Shown here: in pieces, positions 7,096 through 15,591 of the stretch
Position numbering within the stretch: the first letter of the stretch is position 1
Layout of the letters: every line of letters begins with the position of its first letter
NCBI GenBank assembly: GCA_964433645.1
Contig: CAYSSK010000057.1
Coordinates: 1 to 23,658, forward strand
Direction of reading: 5' to 3'
Length of the DNA: 23,658 nucleotides
Origin: Desulfofustis sp964433645
GTDB taxonomy: Bacteria; Desulfobacterota; Desulfobulbia; Desulfobulbales; Desulfocapsaceae
The notes under the pieces: generated by a model
The model's database searches: none
Told to the model about the DNA's origin: nothing
What the model saw: the letters and a program-made list of their open reading frames with translations, nothing else
Program-made: the position numbers and the translations under genes

Positions 7096-9282
7096 ATGAA
7101 AGAAAACGGTCTTTATGTCATGCACATCAGCATACACGGTCTGATCAGGCACCTAAGGCCGGAACTCGGTCGTGATGCCGACACCGGGGGGCAGGTCAAG
7201 TATGTTCTCGAGTTGGCGAAATCACTTGGTGAGGTGGAAGGCGTCGATCGGGTCGATCTGTTGACCCGCTTGATAGACGACAAGCGGGTCAGTTCCGATT
7301 ATGCCCTGCCGGTGGAACAGATATCCGACCATGCCCGGTTGGTCAGATTACCCTGCGGCGGCAAAAAATATCTGAGAAAAGAGCTGCTCTGGCCCCATCT
7401 TGAGGAATTTATCGACAACACCATCACCTTTATCACCAAACAGGGCAGAACCCCAGACCTGATTCACGGACATTATGCCGATGCCGGCTATGTGGCGATG
7501 GAACTTGCCGCCGCGTTCGATGTTCCCTTCGTCTTTACCGGTCACTCACTTGGACGCAACAAGCGCAACAAGCTTCTCGGCGATGGGCTGAACTCGGCGA
7601 AGATCGACAGCCAATACAAAATCGGAACCCGTATCGACCGGGAAGAGCGCATTATCGAAACAGCCGATCTGATCGTCGTGTCGACGCAGCAGGAAATAGA
7701 AAAGCAATACGGCCTCTACGACAATACCGCCAAGGCGGCATTGCAGGTGATTCCGCCCGGGCTTGATCTCGAGGCGTTTTACCCGTACTACGACATCCAG
7801 TTCGATCCGGATCTCTTCAGTGATGAAGTGAAACAGACCAGGCACACGTTGTTGCGGGAATTGCACCGGTTCTGGATGTCGCCGGACAAGCCGTTCATCC
7901 TGGCGTTATGCCGCCCCGATCATCGCAAGAATATTGCCGGTTTGATCAGCGCCTACGGTACCGACCCGGAACTTCGCGCCGTTGCCAACCTCGCGATATT
8001 CGCAGGAATACGTAGTAATATAAGCGATATGGAGGATAACGAAAAAGATGTTCTGACCGATATGCTGCTGCATATGGACCGCTACGACCTCTATGGCAAA
8101 CTGGCAATCCCGAAAAAACACGATTTTGCTACGGAGGTTCCTGAACTATACCGTTTATGTGCTGAAAGCGGGGGCGTTTTTGTAAACCCCGCGTTGGTCG
8201 AGCCATTTGGTCTGACCCTGATCGAGGCGTCTGCCTGCGGCGTGCCGATTGTTGCCACCGACGATGGCGGCCCCCGGGATATCGTCGCCAATTGTCAAAA
8301 CGGGATTCTCGTCGATGTGACCGACGCCTTGCAGATAGGTGCGGCGATCAAGTCCATCCTGCTCGACAAGGAACAATGGACGATGTTCTCCAATAACGGT
8401 ATCAACGGCGTTCGCTCGCATTATTCCTGGCGGGCTCATTGCGAAAAATACCTCGACGTCATCAAGGGGCTGCTGCCCAAAGGGGCTCACCCAGGCTTGC
8501 ATGAAAGCGAGGCGACGGCAAGTACCAACAGCCGACCGTCCTTTGGACGACGGCTGACCAATGTCAGGCATTTATTGATCACCGATATCGATAACACGTT
8601 GGTTGGCGACGACGAGGCGATGGAACGGTTGTTCAGTCTGCTCGAGGAAAACCGGGATAAGATCGCCTGGGGAGTGGCGACCGGCAGGAGCCTGGAATTG
8701 ACCATCGAGGTCATGACGGAGTACAATTTCCCGACGCCCGACATCATGATCTGTTCGGTGGGCACTGAAATTTACTACGGCCCCGATTTCCGCATGGACA
8801 AGGGATGGCAGCAACACATCTCCTGGCAGTGGCAGGCGGAGGAGATCAAGCGAGCGCTTGCCGATTTTGATTTTCTCGTCTCGCAGGAAGCGGAAGGGCA
8901 GCGCAGCCACAAGATCAGCTACTACCTCGAAGAAAAGGAGTCCCGGCTACAGCAGGTTCGTGATGCGCTGGAGCAGATGAAGCTGCGCTGCCAGGTCATC
9001 TATTCCCATGGCCAGTTTCTCGATATTCTGCCGCTGCGGGCGTCAAAGGGCAAGGCAATCGAATACTTGATCCAGAAATATGACTTTTCGCCTCGTCATA
9101 TCATGGTTGCCGGTGATTCCGGTAACGATGCCGATATGATTGACGGCCGCACCAGAGGGCTGGTCGTCGGCAATTACAGTGACGAGCTGGATCACCTGAG
9201 CGATCGGCCCAATATCTACTTCACGTCGGAATCGTATGCAGCCGGCATTATCGACGGACTGCGCCATTACGGTTTTATCTAG
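7096..9282 (+). CDS. bifunctional sucrose-phosphate synthase / sucrose-phosphate phosphatase-like protein
   Basis: A 728-aa two-domain enzyme. Residues 1 to about 470 form a GT-B glycosyltransferase (GT4) of the sucrose-phosphate synthase type: the N-terminus has 'SIHGLIR' and 'DADTGGQVKYV', then 'HGHYADAGYVA' and 'FTGHSLGRNK', and the C-terminal half has the E-x7-E nucleotide-sugar motif in 'EPFGLTLIEASACG'. It should transfer glucose from NDP-glucose to fructose 6-phosphate. Residues from about 490 form a HAD hydrolase of the SPP type, with 'TDIDNTL' (DxDxT) at about 497, 'ATGRS' and the late 'GDSGNDADM' motif, which would remove the phosphate to give sucrose. The HAD residues look intact, so both activities are plausible. 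The start at 7096 has GAGGAG five bases upstream. It is convergent with the sucrose synthase gene. Confidence 0.9.
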   Translation: MKENGLYVMHISIHGLIRHLRPELGRDADTGGQVKYVLELAKSLGEVEGVDRVDLLTRLIDDKRVSSDYALPVEQISDHARLVRLPCGGKKYLRKELLWPHLEEFIDNTITFITKQGRTPDLIHGHYADAGYVAMELAAAFDVPFVFTGHSLGRNKRNKLLGDGLNSAKIDSQYKIGTRIDREERIIETADLIVVSTQQEIEKQYGLYDNTAKAALQVIPPGLDLEAFYPYYDIQFDPDLFSDEVKQTRHTLLRELHRFWMSPDKPFILALCRPDHRKNIAGLISAYGTDPELRAVANLAIFAGIRSNISDMEDNEKDVLTDMLLHMDRYDLYGKLAIPKKHDFATEVPELYRLCAESGGVFVNPALVEPFGLTLIEASACGVPIVATDDGGPRDIVANCQNGILVDVTDALQIGAAIKSILLDKEQWTMFSNNGINGVRSHYSWRAHCEKYLDVIKGLLPKGAHPGLHESEATASTNSRPSFGRRLTNVRHLLITDIDNTLVGDDEAMERLFSLLEENRDKIAWGVATGRSLELTIEVMTEYNFPTPDIMICSVGTEIYYGPDFRMDKGWQQHISWQWQAEEIKRALADFDFLVSQEAEGQRSHKISYYLEEKESRLQQVRDALEQMKLRCQVIYSHGQFLDILPLRASKGKAIEYLIQKYDFSPRHIMVAGDSGNDADMIDGRTRGLVVGNYSDELDHLSDRPNIYFTSESYAAGIIDGLRHYGFI

Positions 9283-9300
9283 CCCCGAACGGGAAGGGAC

Positions 9301-9326
9301 CGGGCACAACAGTTCAATGCTGCCCG
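9301..9326. terminator. hairpin at the convergent ends of the sucrose genes
   Basis: CGGGCA (9301-9306) pairs with TGCCCG (9321-9326). It lies just after the sucrose-phosphate synthase stop and overlaps the last codons of the sucrose synthase gene. No T-run follows on either strand, so it is a weak candidate for a shared terminator. Confidence 0.25.
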
Positions 9327-11695
9327 ATGCTCGCGGCGCGATGTTTGAACTGCAGGTGGTAGAGCATCTCCATGTAACGCCTGGTTTCCTGGCGTTCCAA
9401 CTTAGTGGAATATTTCCAGAAGCCGTAGATGCAGGTCAGCGACAATAGTCGTTTGGCATAGCGACGCCAGGTATAGCGCTCTTCCACCCGGTCGATGGCG
9501 CCGTTGGCAAGCTGCTGCCAATAGCCGGGTTCCGAGGAGCAGCGTTTGAGAAATGAGGAAAGCGCCGCTGCGACGCGATCGCCGTGATTCGGGTCGATGT
9601 GAAAACCGGAAATACCGTTCTTGATGATTTCCAGGGGACCGCCGTAGCGGGTAGCAAAGGTCGGCAGGCCGCAGGACATCGCCTCGATGACGGTCAGGCC
9701 GAAGGCCTCGAAATATGCCGGCTGAACGAAAACACCTTTCTTGTCGGCGATAAATCGATACAATTCTCCGGATGTCTCTTTGTCGAGCCGGGTTCCCAGC
9801 CAGCGGGCGTGTCCGTCAAGTTCGAGAGCTTCGAATAATTCATGCATCAGGCGAATCTGTTGACGCTCTTCGTTGTCCCCGGACTGTTCCTCGGCGATCG
9901 AGCCGCCGATGATCAACAGATTGGCCTGTTTGCGCAGTGTTTCATGTTCGCCGAACCAGCGGGCCAGGCCGGTCAGGTTTTTGATGTGATCGAGTCGCGC
10001 CATCGAGAAGATGATCGGTTTGTTCCGGTCCCTCATCGTGCCGCGGAAGTTGTCGCCGGCTTCGCCGAAAAGAAGGTCGCGGATCTGGTCGTGTCGATCG
10101 ACAAAACGTCGCGCCTGATCGGTAAAGGGAAAATAAATGTCGGCATCGGCGCCCGGCGAGACGATGTTGAATTTCGGGTCGAACACGTCCACGCCCTGGA
10201 TGACCCGCTGCAGGTCGGGCATCGTGAACGAGCCGTAACTTTCGTACTGACCGACCACATCGTTTGACCCGGCGATTTCCTGGTAGGTAGACGCGATAAT
10301 GAAATCCGAGGAATTCATCGCGATCAGATCGGCGGTAAACTGGCAGGAGAAATGGTATTGCTCTTCCATATCCTTCCAGTACAGGGCGGAATAGAGGTAT
10401 TTGGTCTTTTCCAGGGCATGGGCGATGGTGCACTGGGTCACGCCGAGGCTCTGAGCGATCAGGTAAGCCGCCAGGTTGCCGTCCGAATAGTTGCCGATAA
10501 CCAGGTCCGGCTGTCGTCCGAGACGCTCGACAATGGCTTGCTCGGCTTCGATGCTGTAGTGCTCCAGATAGGGCCAGACCTCGAAACGGGAAATCCAGTG
10601 ATCGATGACCGAGCCGTCCTTTCGGCGAAAGGGGACCCTGACGATGGTGACGCCTTCCGTTCCTTCCACCGGTTCTTCCGGTTGATCACAGGTGGTCCCG
10701 TTCGCTTCGGGAATGAGGCGGGTGACGATCAGGATGCGTGGCTGGATATCGAGCCCCTGGTTGAAAAGTCGCTTTTGCATCTCCTTTTCCAGTGCCTTGA
10801 CCTGGTCCAGGATATAGACGACCTGACCGCCGGTGTCGGGCAGGCCGAGGACCCCGGTTTGCCCGAAATAGCCGTGGGGAGACAGGATGGCAATGTTGAA
10901 GATCATCGGGATGCGGGCCAGAAAGGTCTCGAGAATCTGGTGATCGGGGGCTTCCAGCAGATCTGCGAGCAGACTCATGGTCTTGATGATGCCGTCGCGT
11001 GATCGTCCCCAGCCCGGTTCAAAGCCCATCAGACGCAGGGTGTTCTCGAAGTCCGACCAGTGCTGATCGGCCGGCTGGTTTTCCAGATAGTTCATTCCTT
11101 TGACCAACGCACCCCGTAGTTCCTTGACCGACGATATCGTCGAGTTGATCATGAACGGCTGCGAGTCATACCCGTGCACGCTGAGAAACGAGAGGAGCAG
11201 TTCCTCGCCCCGGGTCAAGTCGCGAACCAGGCGACTGGAAAAATGCCGGTTGAGGAATTCGACCCCGTTGCCGATGGACCGGGTCTGGTTCATCTTGGGA
11301 AAATCACGTTCAAAGGGGGCAAAGTCGATTTCCAGCACACGGTCGCTTGGAGATTCCGAGATCAGGGACTCCTTGAAGCTCAGAAATTCAGCGGCGGATA
11401 TCATGGACAGGGTTTTGTGATCGTACGAGTAGTGATAATAGAGCCAGCGGGCCACCCCGGGTCTGATTATCACGTAAAAATCGGTTTCGGAGAGCGAGGC
11501 TTCCTGACTTTTGCGGATTACGTCGGCCAGCGGGGATTCTTCCATCGGGGGCAGCCGGTCGGCGGCGAAGGCCAGATAGCCGTCCCAGAGCTCGCTGCCC
11601 AGCAACAGGTTTTTACCGGTGGCCCGGTAATGATCGAACAGCTCGTGGAGCGTTTCCGGATAGCGTTTCGCGTATGATTCGAATTGCACGTGCAT
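9314..11695 (-). CDS. sucrose synthase
   Basis: A 793-aa GT4-family sucrose synthase, close to the normal length of about 800. It reversibly converts sucrose plus NDP to NDP-glucose and fructose. Residues 1 to about 260 are the sucrose-synthase-specific N-terminal domains (ending 'LARIPMIFNIAILSPHGYFG'), and the GT-B core follows: 'LPDTGGQVVYILDQ' at about 284-297, 'VTRLIPEANGTTC', 'GNYSDGNLAAYL', 'FSMARLDHIKNLTG' and the E-x7-E motif 'EAFGLTVIEAMSCG' near 661-669. The 'RRFxxRHDQIRDLLF' stretch between the Rossmann domains is as in plant enzymes. Bacterial forms often prefer ADP, which would link sucrose to ADP-glucose and glycogen; that is inference here. The ATG at 11695 has AAAGGAGT seven bases upstream. 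It follows tRNA-Leu(UAA) on the same strand by about 87 bp. Confidence 0.93.
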   Translation of the reverse strand: MHVQFESYAKRYPETLHELFDHYRATGKNLLLGSELWDGYLAFAADRLPPMEESPLADVIRKSQEASLSETDFYVIIRPGVARWLYYHYSYDHKTLSMISAAEFLSFKESLISESPSDRVLEIDFAPFERDFPKMNQTRSIGNGVEFLNRHFSSRLVRDLTRGEELLLSFLSVHGYDSQPFMINSTISSVKELRGALVKGMNYLENQPADQHWSDFENTLRLMGFEPGWGRSRDGIIKTMSLLADLLEAPDHQILETFLARIPMIFNIAILSPHGYFGQTGVLGLPDTGGQVVYILDQVKALEKEMQKRLFNQGLDIQPRILIVTRLIPEANGTTCDQPEEPVEGTEGVTIVRVPFRRKDGSVIDHWISRFEVWPYLEHYSIEAEQAIVERLGRQPDLVIGNYSDGNLAAYLIAQSLGVTQCTIAHALEKTKYLYSALYWKDMEEQYHFSCQFTADLIAMNSSDFIIASTYQEIAGSNDVVGQYESYGSFTMPDLQRVIQGVDVFDPKFNIVSPGADADIYFPFTDQARRFVDRHDQIRDLLFGEAGDNFRGTMRDRNKPIIFSMARLDHIKNLTGLARWFGEHETLRKQANLLIIGGSIAEEQSGDNEERQQIRLMHELFEALELDGHARWLGTRLDKETSGELYRFIADKKGVFVQPAYFEAFGLTVIEAMSCGLPTFATRYGGPLEIIKNGISGFHIDPNHGDRVAAALSSFLKRCSSEPGYWQQLANGAIDRVEERYTWRRYAKRLLSLTCIYGFWKYSTKLERQETRRYMEMLYHLQFKHRAASIGQH

Positions 11696-11782
11696 GGCAA
11701 ACTCCTTTGTTTTCCCCCTGCCAGCTTATGCAGCGCATACCCGCAGCGGTATCCAATGACCAGGATCGCCAGGAAATCCTGC

Positions 11783-11870
11783 TGGTGCCTCGGGCGAGAG
11801 TCGAACTCGCACGGACGCAAGGTCCAAGGGATTTTAAGTCCCTGGTGTCTACCGGTTCCACCACCGAGGC
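11783..11870 (-). tRNA. tRNA-Leu (anticodon UAA)
   Basis: An 88-nt tRNA with encoded CCA. The acceptor arms GCCTCGG and CCGAGGC pair perfectly, with discriminator A. The anticodon stem AGGGA/TCCCT holds loop CTTAAAA, giving anticodon TAA. The long variable arm and the GTTCGAC T-loop fit a class II leucine tRNA. It lies between pdxJ and the sucrose synthase gene, on the same strand as both. Confidence 0.97.
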
Positions 11871-11880
11871 TGGATCTGTG

Positions 11881-11910
11881 TCTTTACCACAGGCACTTTC
11901 CGCTTGTCAA
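11881..11910 (-). promoter_or_regulatory. promoter of tRNA-Leu(UAA)
   Basis: On the minus strand a perfect -35 TTGACA (11910-11905) is followed after 18 bp by TAAAGA (11886-11881), ten bases before the mature tRNA. The distance suits a tRNA promoter. It may also serve the sucrose synthase gene, since I see no terminator between the tRNA and that gene. Confidence 0.45.
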
Positions 11911-11917
11911 TTGAGAT

Positions 11918-11935
11918 GACTGCTTTGGCGCAGTC
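11918..11935 (-). terminator. hairpin after pdxJ
   Basis: GACTGC and GCAGTC pair perfectly around a six-base loop. It starts 10 bp past the pdxJ stop and just before the tRNA promoter. No T-run follows, so terminator activity is uncertain. Confidence 0.3.
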
Positions 11936-11945
11936 CGCGCAGCCG

Positions 11946-12671
11946 TTACCAGCAGGCCCCCTCGATGATGGCCTGCATTTCCCTGACGGCCTCCTCCAGA
12001 CCGGTGAATACGGCACGGCTGATGATGGCATGACCGATCGACAATTCTTCGATATAATCGAGCGCTGCGACGGCTGCGGTATTGTTGTAGTTGAGCCCGT
12101 GGCCGGCGTTAACGCGCAGACCGAGTTGGTCGGCCTGCTCGGCCGCGGTCGCCAGCAGCGCAAGCTCTTCCTGCCGGTGGGATTCCCCACGGGCCTCGGC
12201 ATAGGTGCCGGTGTGCAGTTCGACAAACGTGGCGCCGATCTCGGCGGCGGCGGCAATCTGGTCACCGACGGGATCGATGAACAGCGATACCGGGATGGCG
12301 GCCCGCTCCATCCGGGCGATCGTTTTGGCCAGCTTTTTTTTCTGCGAGACGACGTCCAGACCGCCTTCCGTCGTCAACTCCTTGCGTTTTTCCGGTACCA
12401 GAGTGACCATGTCCGGGGCGATGTCGAGAGCAATCTTGATGATCTCCGGCGCTGCGCCCATCTCGAGATTGAGCTTCGTCTTCACCGTTTCCCGCAACAG
12501 CCGGACATCACGATCCTGGATATGACGCCGGTCTTCCCGCAGGTGGACGACAATGCCGCCGGCGCCGGCAATCTCGCAGATCGCGGCAGCGGTGACCGGG
12601 TCCGGTTCGTTGATGCCCCGGGCCTGCCGAATGGTGGCGACGTGGTCGACATTGATGGCCAAAATGATCAT
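11946..12671 (-). CDS. pdxJ: PdxJ, pyridoxine 5'-phosphate synthase (internal start within the ybeY-pdxJ frame)
   Basis: PdxJ makes pyridoxine 5'-phosphate from 1-deoxy-D-xylulose 5-phosphate and 3-amino-1-hydroxyacetone 1-phosphate, the last ring-forming step of DXP-dependent vitamin B6 synthesis. From the ATG at 12671 the product is 241 aa, the normal PdxJ length. Family motifs are 'NVDHVATIRQARG' at 7-19, 'VHLREDRRHI' at 42-51, 'NLEMG' near 68-72, 'NAGHGLNYNN' in the later half and 'ELSIGHAIISRAV' near the end, a phosphate-binding segment. AAGGAGGT lies six bases before the ATG, a near-perfect ribosome binding site, even though the same bases are codons of the upstream ybeY frame. This suggests the gene kept independent translation. 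The acpS gene that often follows pdxJ is absent here. Confidence 0.85.
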   Translation of the reverse strand: MIILAINVDHVATIRQARGINEPDPVTAAAICEIAGAGGIVVHLREDRRHIQDRDVRLLRETVKTKLNLEMGAAPEIIKIALDIAPDMVTLVPEKRKELTTEGGLDVVSQKKKLAKTIARMERAAIPVSLFIDPVGDQIAAAAEIGATFVELHTGTYAEARGESHRQEELALLATAAEQADQLGLRVNAGHGLNYNNTAAVAALDYIEELSIGHAIISRAVFTGLEEAVREMQAIIEGACW

Positions 12672-13133
12672 CTGAAACCTCCTTGAGTGCAGCACTGATT
12701 GGTGTAGATGTTCTTCCTCGATTTCCATCTGCCGCGCCTCTTCCGGGGATCGCTCGTGGTCGGAGCCGAATAGATGCAGCAGGCCGTGAATCATGAGCCA
12801 TTGCAAACGCCGGTAGAGGGTGGTGCCGGCATCTCGCGCCTCGTCTTCGGCCCGATCGACCGAGATGACAATATCTCCGAGTTCGCTGAGTCCGAGTGAT
12901 TGCACGGCGGGATCAGCGCCGTCACCAAAGGGGAAGCTCAACACGTTGGTCGGCTTGTCCTGGTGGCGATACCGCTGATTTAACGCGCGAATCTGTTCGT
13001 CGCCGGTCAGCATCACCGTGACCGCGCCGGCGCCGGCGCGACGGATACGCAGCATCGTTGCGCCGTCCCGGCGCAGGGCCTGAGCCAGGGGCGGGGTAAT
13101 TGCCGGGTGGTGGTTGAGCAGCGTGATCGGCAT
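11946..13133 (-). CDS. ybeY-pdxJ: YbeY-PdxJ in-frame fusion (rRNA maturation endoribonuclease + pyridoxine 5'-phosphate synthase)
   Basis: One open frame of 395 codons joins two normally separate proteins. Residues 1-154 are YbeY, a zinc-dependent endoribonuclease for 16S rRNA 3' maturation and ribosome quality control: 'DKPTNVLSFPFG', 'LGDIVIS' and the metal motif H116-x3-H120-x5-H126 (HGLLHLFGSDHE) are all present. The YbeY part lacks a stop codon and runs straight into PdxJ at residue 155. The joining codons contain AAGGAGGT followed six bases later by ATG, so PdxJ can also be made alone (separate entry). The fusion could be a real bifunctional protein, or a lost ybeY stop (mutation or sequence error). 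It is downstream of phoH by 59 bp, the usual phoH-ybeY order. The ATG at 13133 has only a weak upstream purine stretch. Confidence 0.8.
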   Translation of the reverse strand: MPITLLNHHPAITPPLAQALRRDGATMLRIRRAGAGAVTVMLTGDEQIRALNQRYRHQDKPTNVLSFPFGDGADPAVQSLGLSELGDIVISVDRAEDEARDAGTTLYRRLQWLMIHGLLHLFGSDHERSPEEARQMEIEEEHLHQSVLHSRRFQMIILAINVDHVATIRQARGINEPDPVTAAAICEIAGAGGIVVHLREDRRHIQDRDVRLLRETVKTKLNLEMGAAPEIIKIALDIAPDMVTLVPEKRKELTTEGGLDVVSQKKKLAKTIARMERAAIPVSLFIDPVGDQIAAAAEIGATFVELHTGTYAEARGESHRQEELALLATAAEQADQLGLRVNAGHGLNYNNTAAVAALDYIEELSIGHAIISRAVFTGLEEAVREMQAIIEGACW

Positions 13134-13192
13134 CGTGGGTGTTTCTCGTGTCAGGGTGTGAGCGCTACGATCGGGCTTCGATCCACCCCTCG

Positions 13193-14173
<981 letters not shown>

Positions 14174-14181
14174 CGGGCGTG

Positions 14182-15048
14182 TTATTGACCCCCTTCCTGC
14201 AACTCCTGGTCGATCATGTACTGGAATCCTTCAAGAGAGCGGTTTTTTACGCGTTTACCGTTGACGAAAATGGTCGGTGTCCCGGTCACGCCGGCCTCCT
14301 GGGCGGCCTGCAGGTCTTTGTTGATCTGCTGCCTGATGGCGGGCGAGTTCATATCCAGCTTGAACCGGTTCATGTCCAGGCCGAGTTTGGCGGCGGCGTC
14401 GGCGATGACCTGATCGTTCAGTTGCGGGGCGGCGAAGAGAATATCGTGCATTTTCCAGAATTTTCCCTGGGCCCCGGCGGCCAGAGCGGCCCGGGCCGCG
14501 GGGTCGGCGTACTCGTGGAAACGAAGCGGCATATTCTTGAAGACAAGGCGGGTGGTTTCCTTGTTCCGTTCGTGAACCTGGTCGAGCGTCGGTGCAAACT
14601 GCTTGCAGTAGGGGCATTCGAAATCGGTAAAAACGGTGATGGTCACCGGCGCCCCGGGATTCCCTTTGGTCGGCGATCCGTCAACATCGATAGCGACGAC
14701 GAAATCGATGGCGATGGTCGAAAACGTGTTGTCGGAGCTGTTGATCAGCAGGATGGTTTCGCCGCGGGCATCGGTGTCGATGGCGGTAACGCCCCGGTCG
14801 ACCGGGACACTGCCTTTGAGTTGACCGGTGGTCTCATAGATGAGGACCGATTGCTGGTCGGTCAACACAAACAGGTATTTGCCGTCAACCGATTGTACCA
14901 GATCGAGTGGTTTCTGCGGGAGTTGCCATTGGTTCGTCTGTTCATACATCAATCCGGTGGTGGCCGGCTGGGAAGCGGCCGAGGAGAAGGTGGGCAGCAG
15001 CAACAGGCTGGTGATGGCACCGACCCGTAAAAACCAGAGAGAAGACAT
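14182..15048 (-). CDS. DsbA-family thioredoxin-fold protein with an N-terminal beta-strand domain
   Basis: A 288-aa exported thiol-disulfide oxidoreductase. Residues 1-25 form a signal peptide (hydrophobic 8-20, then SSAASQ). Residues 35-120 resemble one or two beta-propeller blades ('DGKYLFVLTDQQSVLIYE', 'RGETILLINSSDNTFSTI'). The DsbA/DsbG-like thioredoxin fold runs from about 125: 'VTITVFTDFECPYC' with the CPYC active site at 145-148, a helical insertion, and the cis-proline loop 'VTGTPTIFVNGK' at 254-265. CPYC also occurs in disulfide isomerases and reductases, so direction of action is uncertain. The start at 15048 has GAGG about six bases upstream. It is the first gene of the phoH/ybeY-pdxJ group; its job in the envelope is otherwise unrelated to theirs. 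Confidence 0.85.
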   Translation of the reverse strand: MSSLWFLRVGAITSLLLLPTFSSAASQPATTGLMYEQTNQWQLPQKPLDLVQSVDGKYLFVLTDQQSVLIYETTGQLKGSVPVDRGVTAIDTDARGETILLINSSDNTFSTIAIDFVVAIDVDGSPTKGNPGAPVTITVFTDFECPYCKQFAPTLDQVHERNKETTRLVFKNMPLRFHEYADPAARAALAAGAQGKFWKMHDILFAAPQLNDQVIADAAAKLGLDMNRFKLDMNSPAIRQQINKDLQAAQEAGVTGTPTIFVNGKRVKNRSLEGFQYMIDQELQEGGQ

Positions 15049-15338
15049 GATAACCTCGTTGAGAAATGATTTAAAATTCCTATCCGGCGCGGCTACGCAC
15101 CGATACCATACACATGACTAGCAGCCACCATAGCCATTATCGTACCCTTTGACAAGACTCAAAAAATCGCTCTGTTATAACAAAAAGAATAGATTACCGA
15201 TACAATAGATGGTAGTATTCTTTCCTTTTGTGGTCTGCAGACTTGATTCCATTCCCCCGGCATCTTACGGTTTGCCCGCAGTCGACTGTCGGGAGCGGCC
15301 CACGATCGGGGAACATGTTCAGGCTGCATACGACTCGG
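15049..15338. other. 290-bp divergent intergenic region
   Basis: No gene seen. It separates the minus-strand DsbA-like gene from tRNA-Leu(UAG). It is AT-rich in the middle, with a perfect TTGACA (15149-15154) and a TATAAC (15176-15181) on the plus strand, but 21 bp apart, too far for a normal sigma-70 promoter. The promoters of both neighbours should lie here. Confidence 0.4.
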
Positions 15339-15422
15339 GCGAGAGTGGCGGAACTGGTAGACGCGCTGGTCTTAGGAACCAGTATCTTTGATGTGTGGGT
15401 TCGAGTCCCTCCTCTCGCACCA
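15339..15422 (+). tRNA. tRNA-Leu (anticodon UAG)
   Basis: An 84-nt tRNA with encoded CCA. The acceptor GCGAGAG pairs with CTCTCGC, discriminator A. The anticodon stem CTGGT/ACCAG encloses CTTAGGA, giving anticodon TAG. A long variable arm and GTTCGAG T-loop fit a class II leucine tRNA. It lies 169 bp upstream of the trigger factor gene on the same strand. Confidence 0.97.
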
Positions 15423-15440
15423 CGTACTCATATGCAATTG

Positions 15441-15547
15441 AGGTCGTTGAGTCGCTCTTGACGACCTTGAAACGAAGGCCGCCGTGGACAATCATCGCAC
15501 TGCCATCGAACGCCGAGGAAGGGCGAAATGGCGTTCTGCGGGGCGGC
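15441..15547 (+). promoter_or_regulatory. hairpins between tRNA-Leu(UAG) and trigger factor
   Basis: Three sets of inverted repeats occur: AGGTCGT/ACGACCT (15441-15447 and 15461-15467) with an inner GAG/CTC; GCCGCC/GGCGGC (15478-15483 and 15542-15547); and, nested in the latter, AACGCC/GGCGTT (15509-15514 and 15530-15535). The first may end or process the tRNA transcript, though it has no T-run. The nested pair would fold in the tig mRNA leader. No known riboswitch or thermosensor is recognised. Confidence 0.3.
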
Positions 15548-15591
15548 GTGGAACCAATGGCAACAGGTTAACAACCAGAGGATAATCTCAC

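Noticed and set aside
6536..7099. 187-codon plus-strand frame before sucrose-phosphate synthase
   Set aside because: It covers the truncated minus-strand gene, has no ribosome binding site, and its Cys/Arg/His-rich translation looks non-coding.
15149..15181. TTGACA/TATAAC promoter upstream of tRNA-Leu(UAG)
   Set aside because: The spacer is 21 bp, too long for a normal sigma-70 promoter, and it lies about 160 bp before the tRNA.
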